Origin: Anammoximicrobium sp032229885
GTDB taxonomy: Bacteria; Planctomycetota; Planctomycetia; Pirellulales; Pirellulaceae
Length of the DNA: 9,427 nt
Direction: 5' to 3'
Assembly: GCA_032229885.1 (NCBI GenBank)
Contig: JAVYAJ010000153.1
Location: 1-9,427, forward strand
In this document: piece by piece, positions 1 through 6,906 of the stretch
Layout of the letters: each line of letters starts with the position of its first letter
How positions within the stretch are numbered: position 1 is the first letter of the stretch
Made by a program: the position numbers and the translations under genes
The notes under the pieces: model-generated
Databases searched by the model: none
Told to the model about the DNA's origin: nothing
Seen by the model: the letters and a program-made list of their open reading frames with translations, nothing else

Positions 1-76
1 CCAGCCAGGTCGCGGCCAGCGGACGAAGTTCGCCGACCAGCCAAACTCGCGGTTCTGGATTGGACGCGATGGCCAT
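1..76 (-). CDS. N-terminal fragment of an unidentified gene, running off the left edge
   Basis: Reading leftward from an ATG at 76-74, 25 codons are open to the window edge and give MAIASNPEPRVWLVGELRPL followed by AATWL. The bases just upstream on the minus strand read GGGGGC (86-81), a purine-rich stretch 5 nt before the ATG that could act as a ribosome binding site. Codon choice (many GCG, CCG, CTG, GTC and ACC) resembles the neighbouring genes. The fragment is too short to recognise a family, so no function is proposed. It is divergent from the threonine ammonia-lyase gene with only 42 bp between start codons. It could be a chance open stretch in GC-rich DNA, so confidence is moderate. 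Confidence 0.5.
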   Translation of the reverse strand, partial: MAIASNPEPRVWLVGELRPLAATWL

Positions 77-118
77 GAAAGCCCCCGTTTAGCGATATTA
101 CAACAGGGACAAGCTCCG
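77..118. promoter_or_regulatory. Short divergent intergenic region with ribosome binding site of the ammonia-lyase
   Basis: Only 42 bp separate the two divergent start codons. The plus strand has CAGGGAC (104-110), a Shine-Dalgarno-like stretch about 9 nt before the ATG at 119. The AT-richest part, ATATTAC at 95-101, is the only place a -10-like element could sit for either gene, but no matching -35 box is visible at the right spacing on either strand. If both genes start here, their promoters must overlap each other or reach into the opposite coding region. Confidence 0.3.
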
Positions 119-1372
119 ATGACGACGCTCCGACTGGAGGAAATCGCCCGTGCCCGGCAACGAATCGACGGCGGCGTGCTCGTTACACCGTGTCCCTTTT
201 CGCCTGCGTTGTCCGCACGGTACAACTGCCAGATCCATTGCAAGCTCGACTTCCTGCAGCGCACGGGCAGCTTCAAGGAACGCGGCGTCCGCAACGCGCT
301 GCTACAACTGGACGCCGCCAGCCAAGCGCGCGGCGTGATTGCCGCCAGCGCCGGCAATCATGCGTTGGCCTTGGCCTATCACGGTGGCCAACTCGGCATC
401 CCGGTCACCGTGGTCATGCCGATCTATGCGCCGCTGCTCAAGCAGGCCAACTGTCGGCGTTTGGGCGCGACCGTCGTGCTGCACGGCGCCAGTTTTGGCG
501 ACGCCCAGGCCAAAGCCCTCGAGTTGATGCAGGCCGGCGGGCAGACCTACGTCCACGGGTATGATGATCTGGCGATCATCGCCGGTCAGGGCACGCTCGG
601 GCTCGAAGTCGTCGAGCAGACGCCGGAGTTCGACGCCATTGTCGTCCCGATCGGCGGCGGCGGGCTGATCGCGGGCGTCGCCACCGCGATCAAACATCTC
701 CGGCCCGAAGTGCAAGTGATCGGCGTCGAGCCCGCCAACTCGACGTGTTTTCTCGCGGCCCTGGCCGCCGGCGCGCCGATCGACGTCCGATCCGAGCCGA
801 CGCTGGCCGATGGGTTGGCGGTGGGCGTTGCGGGGAGCCGGGCCTTGGAGATTGCCCGCCCGCTGGTCGATCGGGTCGTAGCGGTCAGCGAGGCAGAGCT
901 GGCACTGGCCGTCGTGCGGTTGATGGAACTCGAAAAATGTGTGATCGAGGGCGCCGGCGCGGCGCCGTTGGCGGCGCTGCTCGGCGGCCAGTTGCCCGAG
1001 CTGACCGGCAAACGCGTCGTGCTCGTGCTGAGCGGCGGCAACATCGACTTGACGATCCTTAGCCGCCTGATTGAAACAGCCCTCGTCACGGACGGACGCC
1101 TGGTGCGTTTCACGGCGATGATCAGCGACCGGCCGGGCGGCCTGGCGCATCTGACGAGCGTGATTGCCGGCGCCGGAGCAAGCGTCAAAGAGATCACGCA
1201 CGATCGAACGTTTTCCGGCGCCAACGTCGCGGCGGTCAACGTCTTGTGCACGATCGAGACGCGCGATCAGCGTCACATCGCGGCGTTGTCGGCTGCCTTG
1301 ACCGAGGCGGGCATCCGACATCAAACGCATCTCGGCCAGTGGCCTGAGGACCGCGATGACGCCGGTGGCTAA
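119..1372 (+). CDS. ilvA: Threonine ammonia-lyase (threonine dehydratase), medium form with C-terminal ACT domain
   Basis: This is a pyridoxal-phosphate enzyme that deaminates L-threonine (and usually L-serine) to 2-oxobutyrate and ammonia, the entry step to isoleucine. The fold-type II signature is clear: the PLP lysine K53 lies in TGSFKERG (49-56), the substrate loop is ASAGNHA (76-82), the phosphate-binding loop is GGGGL (179-183), and SGGNID is at 305-310. Residues from about 328 to 400 (LVRFTAMISDRPGGLAHL and onward) form an ACT-type regulatory domain. At 417 residues it matches the roughly 400-residue ACT-bearing form, longer than TdcB-type enzymes (about 330) and shorter than the two-ACT-like IlvA (about 510). 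The ATG follows CAGGGAC at good spacing, and the protein begins in register with family members. Family membership is certain; whether it is biosynthetic (ilvA) or catabolic cannot be told from sequence, because no other isoleucine gene is nearby. The ACT domain suggests allosteric control by an amino acid. Confidence 0.93.
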   Translation: MTTLRLEEIARARQRIDGGVLVTPCPFSPALSARYNCQIHCKLDFLQRTGSFKERGVRNALLQLDAASQARGVIAASAGNHALALAYHGGQLGIPVTVVMPIYAPLLKQANCRRLGATVVLHGASFGDAQAKALELMQAGGQTYVHGYDDLAIIAGQGTLGLEVVEQTPEFDAIVVPIGGGGLIAGVATAIKHLRPEVQVIGVEPANSTCFLAALAAGAPIDVRSEPTLADGLAVGVAGSRALEIARPLVDRVVAVSEAELALAVVRLMELEKCVIEGAGAAPLAALLGGQLPELTGKRVVLVLSGGNIDLTILSRLIETALVTDGRLVRFTAMISDRPGGLAHLTSVIAGAGASVKEITHDRTFSGANVAAVNVLCTIETRDQRHIAALSAALTEAGIRHQTHLGQWPEDRDDAGG

Positions 1373-1413
1373 ATCCGGCCAACGCTGGCGGATGTCGCGC
1401 ACTATACTGTGCG
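1373..1413 (+). terminator. Two hairpins directly after the ammonia-lyase stop codon
   Basis: The first inverted repeat starts on the base after TAA: ATCC plus GCCA (1373-1376, 1378-1381) pairs with TGGC plus GGAT (1386-1393) around an ACGC loop, giving 8 bp with one bulged G at 1377. A second, CGCAC (1398-1402) with GTGCG (1409-1413), encloses TATACT. There is no T-run, so this is not a textbook intrinsic terminator. It may stabilise the 3' end or cooperate with Rho. TATACT in the second loop resembles a -10 box, but no -35 box lies 16-18 bp upstream. Confidence 0.3.
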
Positions 1414-1649
1414 AGTAGGAAATTGGCCGGGCGTCGATTCGATCCGCTGCGGCAATGACGGGCTGGCGCCTGTTATTCGAGGCGCCGTGGCGAGCCATCC
1501 AGCGCAGGACGCGCCTAGCTGGCTAAGCCGGACGATCGACTGGCGAAAGAAAAACAACAGCCAGACAGCGGACTGTCGGGTCGGCGCGGTGCGCTGATCG
1601 CCGCCGGTGCGAACGGTGGTTTTCCCGACCGTCGGCTGCGCGGGCCGAG

Positions 1650-1674
1650 CCGCGCGGGGCGCGCGGGCGAGCGG
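1650..1674 (+). repeat. GC-rich 25-bp repeat, copy 1
   Basis: The 25-bp stretch beginning CCGCGCGGGGCG is found again at 5202-5226 with two mismatches. Both copies are non-coding: this one is just before the MotA/ExbB-like gene, the other just after the symporter gene. Low sequence complexity means chance similarity is possible. Confidence 0.3.
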
Positions 1675-1691
1675 ACAAGCGAGGTTCAAAT

Positions 1692-3566
1692 ATGCTCGGA
1701 CTTCAGATTCCTCGACTCCCGTGGGCGACGCATTGGAACGTCGTTTTTATCGGGGTCGCGTTTCTCGCCATGCAGTTGTTTCTGACGCTGCGTTTCTGGC
1801 GACGGATGAAGCGGCATCTGCGACGGCTGAACCGGCTGTTGGCCGAGTTGGACGCGGGCGGCGACGGGCGCGACATACAGGCCCACGTCGGCGAGATCCC
1901 CTGGCTGAAGTGGGTGGATCGCAACTTTTCCCGCCAGGCGACGGCGCCCGGCAATTACACCCGCGACGAAGTTCTGCGAGAACTGGACACTCAGATCGCC
2001 AGCGACAGCAGTTATCTGTTGCTGCAACGGACCGGCGTGATGGCGCCGCTGTTGGGTGTGATCATCACTGTGCTGGGTTTCATGCTGATCGACTTTTCCC
2101 GAACCGGCGAACAGTCTTTGGGCGAGTTGCTGCTGATCGTGGCGCCGCTGGTCGCGGGCGTCGGCACGGGGGCGCTGCTCGCGTTCATCAACCAGTGGCT
2201 GTTGCATCTGGTCGGCGGCAGGGTCGAGAGCGTCCGTTATGCGGCGCGGGTCTGGTTCGACGCGGCGATCTGGAGTCACGTGGGGCTGGACACCCAGGCC
2301 GCGACGGTCAAGGCGATTCAAGCGATGGAAAAGATGGCCCGCGCCGTCAGCGAGGCGGCCGAGCGCGAAACCGAGAACGCGCGGGCCATGCGCGAAGGGA
2401 CCGCGTCGATTCGCGTGGCGGCGGCCGATTTCCAGGAGACGCACGCCGTGTTGAACGAGCAGTTTCGGGGGATGCCCGGGCGGCTGGCCGAGCTGACCGC
2501 GTCGCTCGAATATGCCGTCGATACGCTGGATGCCTTGATCCCCGTGGGGCAGCGGGCGGCCACCGGCCTGGACTCGGCGGCCACGGCCTTTCGCACGGCG
2601 GTCGATGAACGCTTCGTCGCGGCGGCGAAGACGCACCAGACGACGATCGACACGCTCGCCGAGTCGGTGGCTCGAATCAATGAAAGCACGCTCCAACTGC
2701 GCGTCGGCAGCGGCGACTTGCAGGAGACCGTCAACGCCCATGCCAATACTTTCAAAACGCTGAACCGTTCGCTGACCAACCAAGTGCTGCCGGCGCACGA
2801 ATCGTTCCTGGCCGCGTTGTCGCAATTCAACGGGCGCGCCGAAGGACTGTTCGAGCGGATGGACAGCCTCCAGGGCGAGCTGGTCCAGTCGCTGGAGCGG
2901 ATCGCCGCGTTGGGGCCCGAAGCCGATCGCGGTGCGGCCTGTTTCACCGCGGCCACGAGCGCATTCGCCGACGCCGTGCAACACAAGTTCGCGCCCGCCG
3001 CGGCCGAACACCAAGCCACGATGGACCGGCTGACTGCGTCCGCGTCCCAACTGCAACAGGCAGGCCAGGGCTTGGCGGACGGCGAACAGGCGATCGGCGG
3101 GCTGATGCGATTGTACGCGCGGTCGAGCGAAGAACTGGCCGCTTCGCAGCAGACGCTGCGGACGGCCGTCGAAGGCTTGGCGGACGCCTCGGCGGGGTTG
3201 CAACAGACGTACGGCGGCGACTTGGCGCCGGCCCAGCGCGCGCTGCGGCAGGCGGTCGATGGATTCAGCCGGTCGGCCCACTGCCTGCAAGACTTCTTGG
3301 CCGACGGATTGGCGCCGGTGGCCCAACAACTGGCTCAACTCGATCAGACGTTCCAGTCGCTGAGCCAGACCGTCGCCGCGATCCGCGAGCTGTCCGCCGC
3401 TCGCGAAGACATCGATCGGTTGGTCGCCGCGCTGGGCCAGTCCGCCACGATCGCCGAGGCCATTTCGCGGTTGCCTGAACAGATTCGCCACATCTTGGAA
3501 CGGTCCGCGCCGCCCCGCCGCGGACTGACGGACTGGTTCCGCGGACTCCGAAACCAGGAGACCTGA
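1692..3566 (+). CDS. MotA/TolQ/ExbB-like inner-membrane protein with long helical cytoplasmic tail
   Basis: The N-terminal third has the layout of the MotA/TolQ/ExbB proton-channel family. There is one helix at about 15-33, then a cytoplasmic loop, then two closely spaced helices at about 117-133 (MAPLLGVIITVLGFML) and 146-170 (LLLIVAPLVAGVGTGALLAF). By analogy with family members these subunits form a pentamer that converts ion flow into movement of a periplasmic partner. Residues 175-624 are predicted soluble, rich in Ala, Gln, Glu and Leu, and probably long helices or coiled coil in the cytoplasm. Residues 281-325 and 406-450 are related copies spaced exactly 125 residues apart. Typical ExbB and MotA proteins are 200-300 residues; the length and tail here recall ZorA or other tailed channel proteins. 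Thr126 matches the conserved TM2 threonine, but the TM3 threonine position appears to be Ala155. No MotB, ExbD or ZorB-like partner is visible. GAGG 7 nt upstream supports the start. The family call is fairly sure; substrate, partner and role are unknown. Confidence 0.7.
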   Translation: MLGLQIPRLPWATHWNVVFIGVAFLAMQLFLTLRFWRRMKRHLRRLNRLLAELDAGGDGRDIQAHVGEIPWLKWVDRNFSRQATAPGNYTRDEVLRELDTQIASDSSYLLLQRTGVMAPLLGVIITVLGFMLIDFSRTGEQSLGELLLIVAPLVAGVGTGALLAFINQWLLHLVGGRVESVRYAARVWFDAAIWSHVGLDTQAATVKAIQAMEKMARAVSEAAERETENARAMREGTASIRVAAADFQETHAVLNEQFRGMPGRLAELTASLEYAVDTLDALIPVGQRAATGLDSAATAFRTAVDERFVAAAKTHQTTIDTLAESVARINESTLQLRVGSGDLQETVNAHANTFKTLNRSLTNQVLPAHESFLAALSQFNGRAEGLFERMDSLQGELVQSLERIAALGPEADRGAACFTAATSAFADAVQHKFAPAAAEHQATMDRLTASASQLQQAGQGLADGEQAIGGLMRLYARSSEELAASQQTLRTAVEGLADASAGLQQTYGGDLAPAQRALRQAVDGFSRSAHCLQDFLADGLAPVAQQLAQLDQTFQSLSQTVAAIRELSAAREDIDRLVAALGQSATIAEAISRLPEQIRHILERSAPPRRGLTDWFRGLRNQET

Positions 3567-3575
3567 GCGGCGCCC

Positions 3576-3624
3576 GCCACGTTTGAGGGACTGTTAAAGG
3601 CCACGTTTGAAGAGACGTTCGAGG
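3576..3624 (+). repeat. Repeated CACGTTTGA motif in the gap between the channel-like and symporter genes
   Basis: GCCACGTTTGA occurs at 3576-3586 and again at 3600-3610. A degenerate third copy, GACGTTCGAGG, is at 3614-3624 and its end doubles as the symporter's ribosome binding site (GAGGAG 3621-3626). These copies fill most of the 68-bp gap. They could be regulator or RNA-binding sites, or simply local slippage duplications; the sequence does not decide. Confidence 0.5.
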
Positions 3625-3634
3625 AGACCCGTGG

Positions 3635-5185
3635 ATGGGTTACGCGCATTCCGTCTTGCTGCTGGCTCAAACCGAGACGGCCGACACGATCCCCACCGCG
3701 AGCGGCGTGCAGACGTTGGACTGGATCGTGATCGGCCTGTACGCCGTGGGGATGCTGGCCATCGGCTGGTACTATGCCCGGCGGACAAGCACCACGGAAG
3801 ACTATCTGCTGGGTGGTCGCAGCATGGCGCCGTGGAAAGTCGGCCTGTCGCTGTTCGCGACGCTGCTCAGCACGTTGACCTACCTGGCGCTGCCCGGCGA
3901 GATGATCAAGTTCGGTCCGATGGTGCTCTCGCAGTTGATCGCCATGCCGTTCGTCGCCTTGGTGATCGGCTGGCTGCTGATCCCGTTCATCATGCGGTTG
4001 CCCGTAACCAGCGCGTACGAGATTTTGGGGAACCGATTCGGATTGGGCGTTCGCCTGGTCGGCTCGAGCCTGTTTCTGGCGCTGCGTCTGTTCTGGATGT
4101 CGTTGGTCATCTATGCCACGGCCAGCACGGTGTTGATTCCGATCTTGGGGTTGCCGTCGTCGGTCGTGCCGTGGGTCTGCGTTGTGCTGGGGCTGGTCAC
4201 CGTGGTCTACACGTCGCTGGGCGGCCTGCAAGCCGTGGTGCTGACGGACGTAGTGCAGACGGCGATCATGTTTCTGGGCGCCGGACTGATCCTGATCGTG
4301 ATCACGGTCCAGTTGGGCGGCGTCGGCCAGTGGTGGCCTCACACCTGGCCCGCGCACTGGCAGCGGCCCGTGTTTTGGTACGACCCCGACGTCCGCTTCA
4401 CGTTCGTCGGCGGCTTTCTCTCGATGTTCCTCTGGCATACCTGCACCGCCGGCTCGGATCAGATGGCGATCCAACGCTATCTGGCGACTCGCGACGCGCA
4501 ATCCGCCAGGCGGATGTTCAACATCTCGATCCTGGCCAACGTGTTGTTGTGGCCGTTCCTGGGCGTGGTGGGCGTGGCTTTGCTGGCGTACTTCGGCGCC
4601 CGGCCCGAGGCGTTTCCCGCCGGTCTGACGCTCGAGGCGAACGCGGACCAGTTGCTGCCGATTTTCATCGTCCGCGGGTTGCCCGCGGGAATCAGCGGCC
4701 TGGTCATCGCGGGGTTGCTGGCGGCGGCCATGTCCAGCCTGTCGTCCGGATTGAACTCGGCATGCACCGTCATCATGGCCGATTTCCTCGATCGCAAAGG
4801 GCGGGTCGCGAGGTCCGAGGCCCAGCGCGTCCGGCGTGCGCAGTGCGTATCGTGGGCGGTCGGCATCATCGTCGTGGCCCTGGGCGCGCTGGTGGGCCAG
4901 GTCGAGGGCAATCTGGTCGAGCTGTGCCACAAGATCGCCAACCTGCTGACCGTGCCGCTGTTCATCCTGTTCTTCATGGCCATGTTCATCCCGTGGGCCA
5001 CCGCGCCGGGCGCCCTGGTCGGCTCGGCTTGCAGCGCGGCGGCCGCGGTGGCCGTCGGTTATTTTCACGTGTTCGGCCTGACGTTCGTCTGGATGATGCC
5101 CGCCGCGTTCGTGATCGGCGCGTCGAGCGGAATGCTGGTCAGCTTGTTGCCGCGGGGGCGGGCCGGGCGGGCGGGCGCCGCGTGA
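3635..5185 (+). CDS. Sodium:solute symporter (SSS family, solute unknown)
   Basis: This is a multi-helix inner-membrane protein of the SSS/SLC5 family, which uses the sodium gradient to import a small solute. Family marks are YLLGGRSM (57-64) after the first helix, GGLQAVVLTDVVQ (196-208), and the long signature SGLVIAGLLAAAMSSLSSGL (354-373) followed by NS, which contains the serines usually involved in the second Na+ site. About 12-13 hydrophobic helices can be counted, and 516 residues is a normal family length. The first 25 residues are polar and fit a periplasmic N-terminus. GAGGAG (3621-3626) lies 8 nt before the ATG and fixes this start. The gene follows the MotA/ExbB-like gene by 68 bp with no visible terminator or promoter, so co-transcription is possible. 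The solute (sugar, carboxylate, amino acid or vitamin) cannot be inferred, as no catabolic gene adjoins it. Confidence 0.9.
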   Translation: MGYAHSVLLLAQTETADTIPTASGVQTLDWIVIGLYAVGMLAIGWYYARRTSTTEDYLLGGRSMAPWKVGLSLFATLLSTLTYLALPGEMIKFGPMVLSQLIAMPFVALVIGWLLIPFIMRLPVTSAYEILGNRFGLGVRLVGSSLFLALRLFWMSLVIYATASTVLIPILGLPSSVVPWVCVVLGLVTVVYTSLGGLQAVVLTDVVQTAIMFLGAGLILIVITVQLGGVGQWWPHTWPAHWQRPVFWYDPDVRFTFVGGFLSMFLWHTCTAGSDQMAIQRYLATRDAQSARRMFNISILANVLLWPFLGVVGVALLAYFGARPEAFPAGLTLEANADQLLPIFIVRGLPAGISGLVIAGLLAAAMSSLSSGLNSACTVIMADFLDRKGRVARSEAQRVRRAQCVSWAVGIIVVALGALVGQVEGNLVELCHKIANLLTVPLFILFFMAMFIPWATAPGALVGSACSAAAAVAVGYFHVFGLTFVWMMPAAFVIGASSGMLVSLLPRGRAGRAGAA

Positions 5186-5269
5186 ATGCCCGCGGCCTTG
5201 CCCGCGCGGGGCGAGCGGGCGGGCGGAATGGCCGAATGATCGCGACCGGCGCTCGCGCGGCCCGCCGCG
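5186..5269. terminator. GC-rich hairpin region between convergent symporter and MFS genes
   Basis: The 84 bp between the two stop codons are almost entirely G and C. GCCCGC (5200-5205) can pair with GCGGGC (5215-5220), and CCCGCGCGGG (5201-5210) is itself a palindrome, so alternative folds compete. Neither strand has a T-run after a stem. A bidirectional transcription stop is expected from the convergent layout, but this is an inference rather than a recognised terminator. The second copy of the 25-bp GC-rich repeat (5202-5226) lies here. Confidence 0.3.
5202..5226 (+). repeat. GC-rich 25-bp repeat, copy 2
   Basis: This matches 1650-1674 at 23 of 25 positions. It overlaps the hairpin-forming bases between the convergent genes. 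Confidence 0.3.
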
Positions 5270-6706
5270 CTACGCGGTCCCAGCCGGAGGCGCGCCCGCG
5301 GCGTCCGCCGGACCGCCGTCGAACTGGCGTTCGAACTCGGCCATCGTCTCCGGTTCGCGGCGTCGCCGTTCGGCAAGCCCCTGCTGCAGGGAATACAGGC
5401 CGGACACAACGACGCCGGCCCCGCCGATCACCAGCAGCGTCTGCGGCGACACGTTCCGCGCAGCCAGGATCATGCCGGCGCCCGAGGCGCTGAAACGGAC
5501 GATGCCGTTCAGGAACACCATGATCCCCATATAGCGGCTGGTGTCTTCGCCGGGCGGCGCAAAATGGGTGACCCCGATCTGCCACCATAGGATCCACCAC
5601 CCCCCCTGGACAGTGCCGCGCAGCAGCCGTCCCAGGACAGGCAGAATGACGATCGCCGGGGGAAACACGCCGGCCAGCGCCGGTGTGGCGGCCAGCAGCA
5701 GCGCATCCAGCCCCCAGGCGACACGCACGCCCGCCCACGACAGCCAGGGATTGATGTGATCGAATTGTTTTCCCAGCCAACCCGTGGCAAAAAACGCGGC
5801 GAGCGCGGGCAAGGCATGCATCAGGACGTTCGAGCCGACGTAACCGTAGCCGAGATCGCGACTCAACAGGCTCCAGATCAAGGGGAAATAGAGCATCTGA
5901 AAAAAGCCGTCCAGAAAGCAGCCGACCAGATAGCGACGGAATCGACCGTCGCGGGCCAGCACGCGCCACGCCTCGCGAAAGCTGCCGCCGACGCGCGGCG
6001 GCCGGTCTTCGCCTTGCGACTCGACCGTCTCCTCGACGTGAATCCGTCGAAAGCACACGAAGCTGATCAGGCTCAGAAAACCGGCGCCGACCATCAGGAT
6101 CTCAGCCATGTGTGTGGTGGCCCACCGCAGTGTCTCGCCAGCCGGACCCGCGACCGCCGTGGCGTCGCCGCCGGACGCAGCCTGCGACGCCAGATGGAGG
6201 ATCAAGGATGTCGTGAAGCTCGAAGCGACAAAACACAGCGACGACCATTTTCGCACTTCGCCCGTGGCGTGGCCGCGGTCGTCGACCGGGTAATTCGACC
6301 GAAGCACGGCCGTGATGGCCGGCCGGGTGATGATCTCGAACAACGCGCCGAGGCCCAACAACGTGAGAAACCAGAACGCGCTGTGCGTGACCATCGCCAT
6401 CGCCATGCTGGACAGCGCCGCCAGAACACCCGGGATGAAGATGAACGGCATCTTGTGGCGCGACGCCATGCGGCTGCCGAGATACAGGGCCAGCAACATG
6501 CCCACCCCGGAATAGATTTCCCGTAGCGGCAGATGCCAGTTGGCCGCCTGCGCCGATTTGATCGCGATGATCGGTGCATTGAGCAGGATGCCACCGGCCG
6601 TCGCGTCGAGCAGCGCATAGGTCAGGTGCAGCCGGAATGTCCGGGCGGCGTTGCCCGACAGACCGGGGCCGCGGAAAAACGCAGACGCGAAAAATGCCTT
6701 GATCAC
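5270..6706 (-). CDS. Major facilitator superfamily (MFS) transporter, substrate unknown
   Basis: A 478-residue protein with about twelve hydrophobic helices in two groups of six (roughly 26-48, 64-79, 86-106, 110-130, 155-173, 200-219, then 258-280, 292-311, 321-344, 347-376, 392-414, 423-441). The groups are separated by a charged central loop (220-257), as in MFS carriers. The loop after helix 2 (LGSRMASRHKMPF, 76-88) is a degenerate form of the MFS motif A. The loop after helix 4 carries NYPVDDRGHATGEVRKW (138-154), suggesting a distinct subfamily. The C-terminal 35 residues are polar and disordered-looking. Translation starts at GTG (6706-6704): an in-frame TGA at 6715-6713 rules out a longer form, and AGGGAG (6723-6718) lies 11 nt upstream, a little far. 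The gene has its own likely promoter at 6907-6935 and appears monocistronic. Import versus export and the substrate are not predictable. Confidence 0.85.
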   Translation of the reverse strand: MIKAFFASAFFRGPGLSGNAARTFRLHLTYALLDATAGGILLNAPIIAIKSAQAANWHLPLREIYSGVGMLLALYLGSRMASRHKMPFIFIPGVLAALSSMAMAMVTHSAFWFLTLLGLGALFEIITRPAITAVLRSNYPVDDRGHATGEVRKWSSLCFVASSFTTSLILHLASQAASGGDATAVAGPAGETLRWATTHMAEILMVGAGFLSLISFVCFRRIHVEETVESQGEDRPPRVGGSFREAWRVLARDGRFRRYLVGCFLDGFFQMLYFPLIWSLLSRDLGYGYVGSNVLMHALPALAAFFATGWLGKQFDHINPWLSWAGVRVAWGLDALLLAATPALAGVFPPAIVILPVLGRLLRGTVQGGWWILWWQIGVTHFAPPGEDTSRYMGIMVFLNGIVRFSASGAGMILAARNVSPQTLLVIGGAGVVVSGLYSLQQGLAERRRREPETMAEFERQFDGGPADAAGAPPAGTA

Positions 6707-6891
6707 GCGAAGTCATGCTCCCTGGCGGCCGGTCGCCACAGGCCATGACGGCGAAGTGGGCGACGCGCCACCCGTCTGCAATCGCGGCTCGACCCCATCG
6801 CGGCGGCGTCGTGTTCGGTATGGCTTCGGGGCGAACCGACGCTTGGACGCACGATGTCAGATGCCCGGGCGCTGACAGCGTACGGGAAGGT

Positions 6892-6906
6892 GGACGCAAC
6901 GCGTCC
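6892..6906. promoter_or_regulatory. Perfect palindrome abutting the -10 box, possible operator
   Basis: GGACGC (6892-6897) and GCGTCC (6901-6906) form a perfect 6-bp inverted repeat around AAC. It starts on the base next to the TATAAC box and covers the expected transcription start near 6900. The position suits a repressor operator. The transcript itself could instead begin with, or just inside, this hairpin. Confidence 0.4.

Larger units (their letters stand above)
1373..1691. other. 319-bp gene-free region between the ammonia-lyase and the MotA/ExbB-like gene
   Basis: No reading frame here looks coding on either strand. The stretch holds the two post-stop hairpins (1373-1413), an inverted repeat GGCGCC (1465-1470 and 1481-1486) with a 10-nt loop, a small hairpin GACAG/CTGTC (1564-1577), an A-rich tract around 1545-1559, and a very GC-rich segment (1636-1675). 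Upstream of the next gene, GAGG (1681-1684) lies 7 nt before the ATG at 1692 and is a plausible ribosome binding site. No good sigma-70 promoter could be picked out for the downstream gene. Confidence 0.6.

Noticed and set aside
1545..1578. Minus-strand intrinsic terminator: GACAG/CTGTC hairpin followed by a T-rich stretch
   Set aside because: The stem is only 5 bp, the T-rich run begins about 6 nt after it, and no minus-strand gene reads into this position.
1686..3491. 601-codon open frame antisense to the MotA/ExbB-like gene
   Set aside because: It is a composition shadow, rich in Arg, Gln, Gly and His with no family pattern; the sense frame has clear membrane helices and a ribosome binding site.
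3344..5068. Long minus-strand open frame (574 codons) antisense to the symporter and the end of the channel-like gene
   Set aside because: The translation is His/Gln/Asp/Arg-rich without hydrophobic core or known motif, as expected from the complement of membrane-protein codons in GC-rich DNA. The plus-strand symporter has unmistakable family motifs.
1692..5185. Zorya-type anti-phage system based on the tailed MotA-like protein
   Set aside because: ZorB, ZorC/ZorD or ZorE-like genes are absent; the neighbours are a symporter and a metabolic enzyme, so only an architectural resemblance of one protein remains.
6707..6900. Riboswitch in the MFS leader
   Set aside because: No conserved riboswitch core could be recognised, and the GC content makes many accidental stems; only the length of the leader is suggestive.
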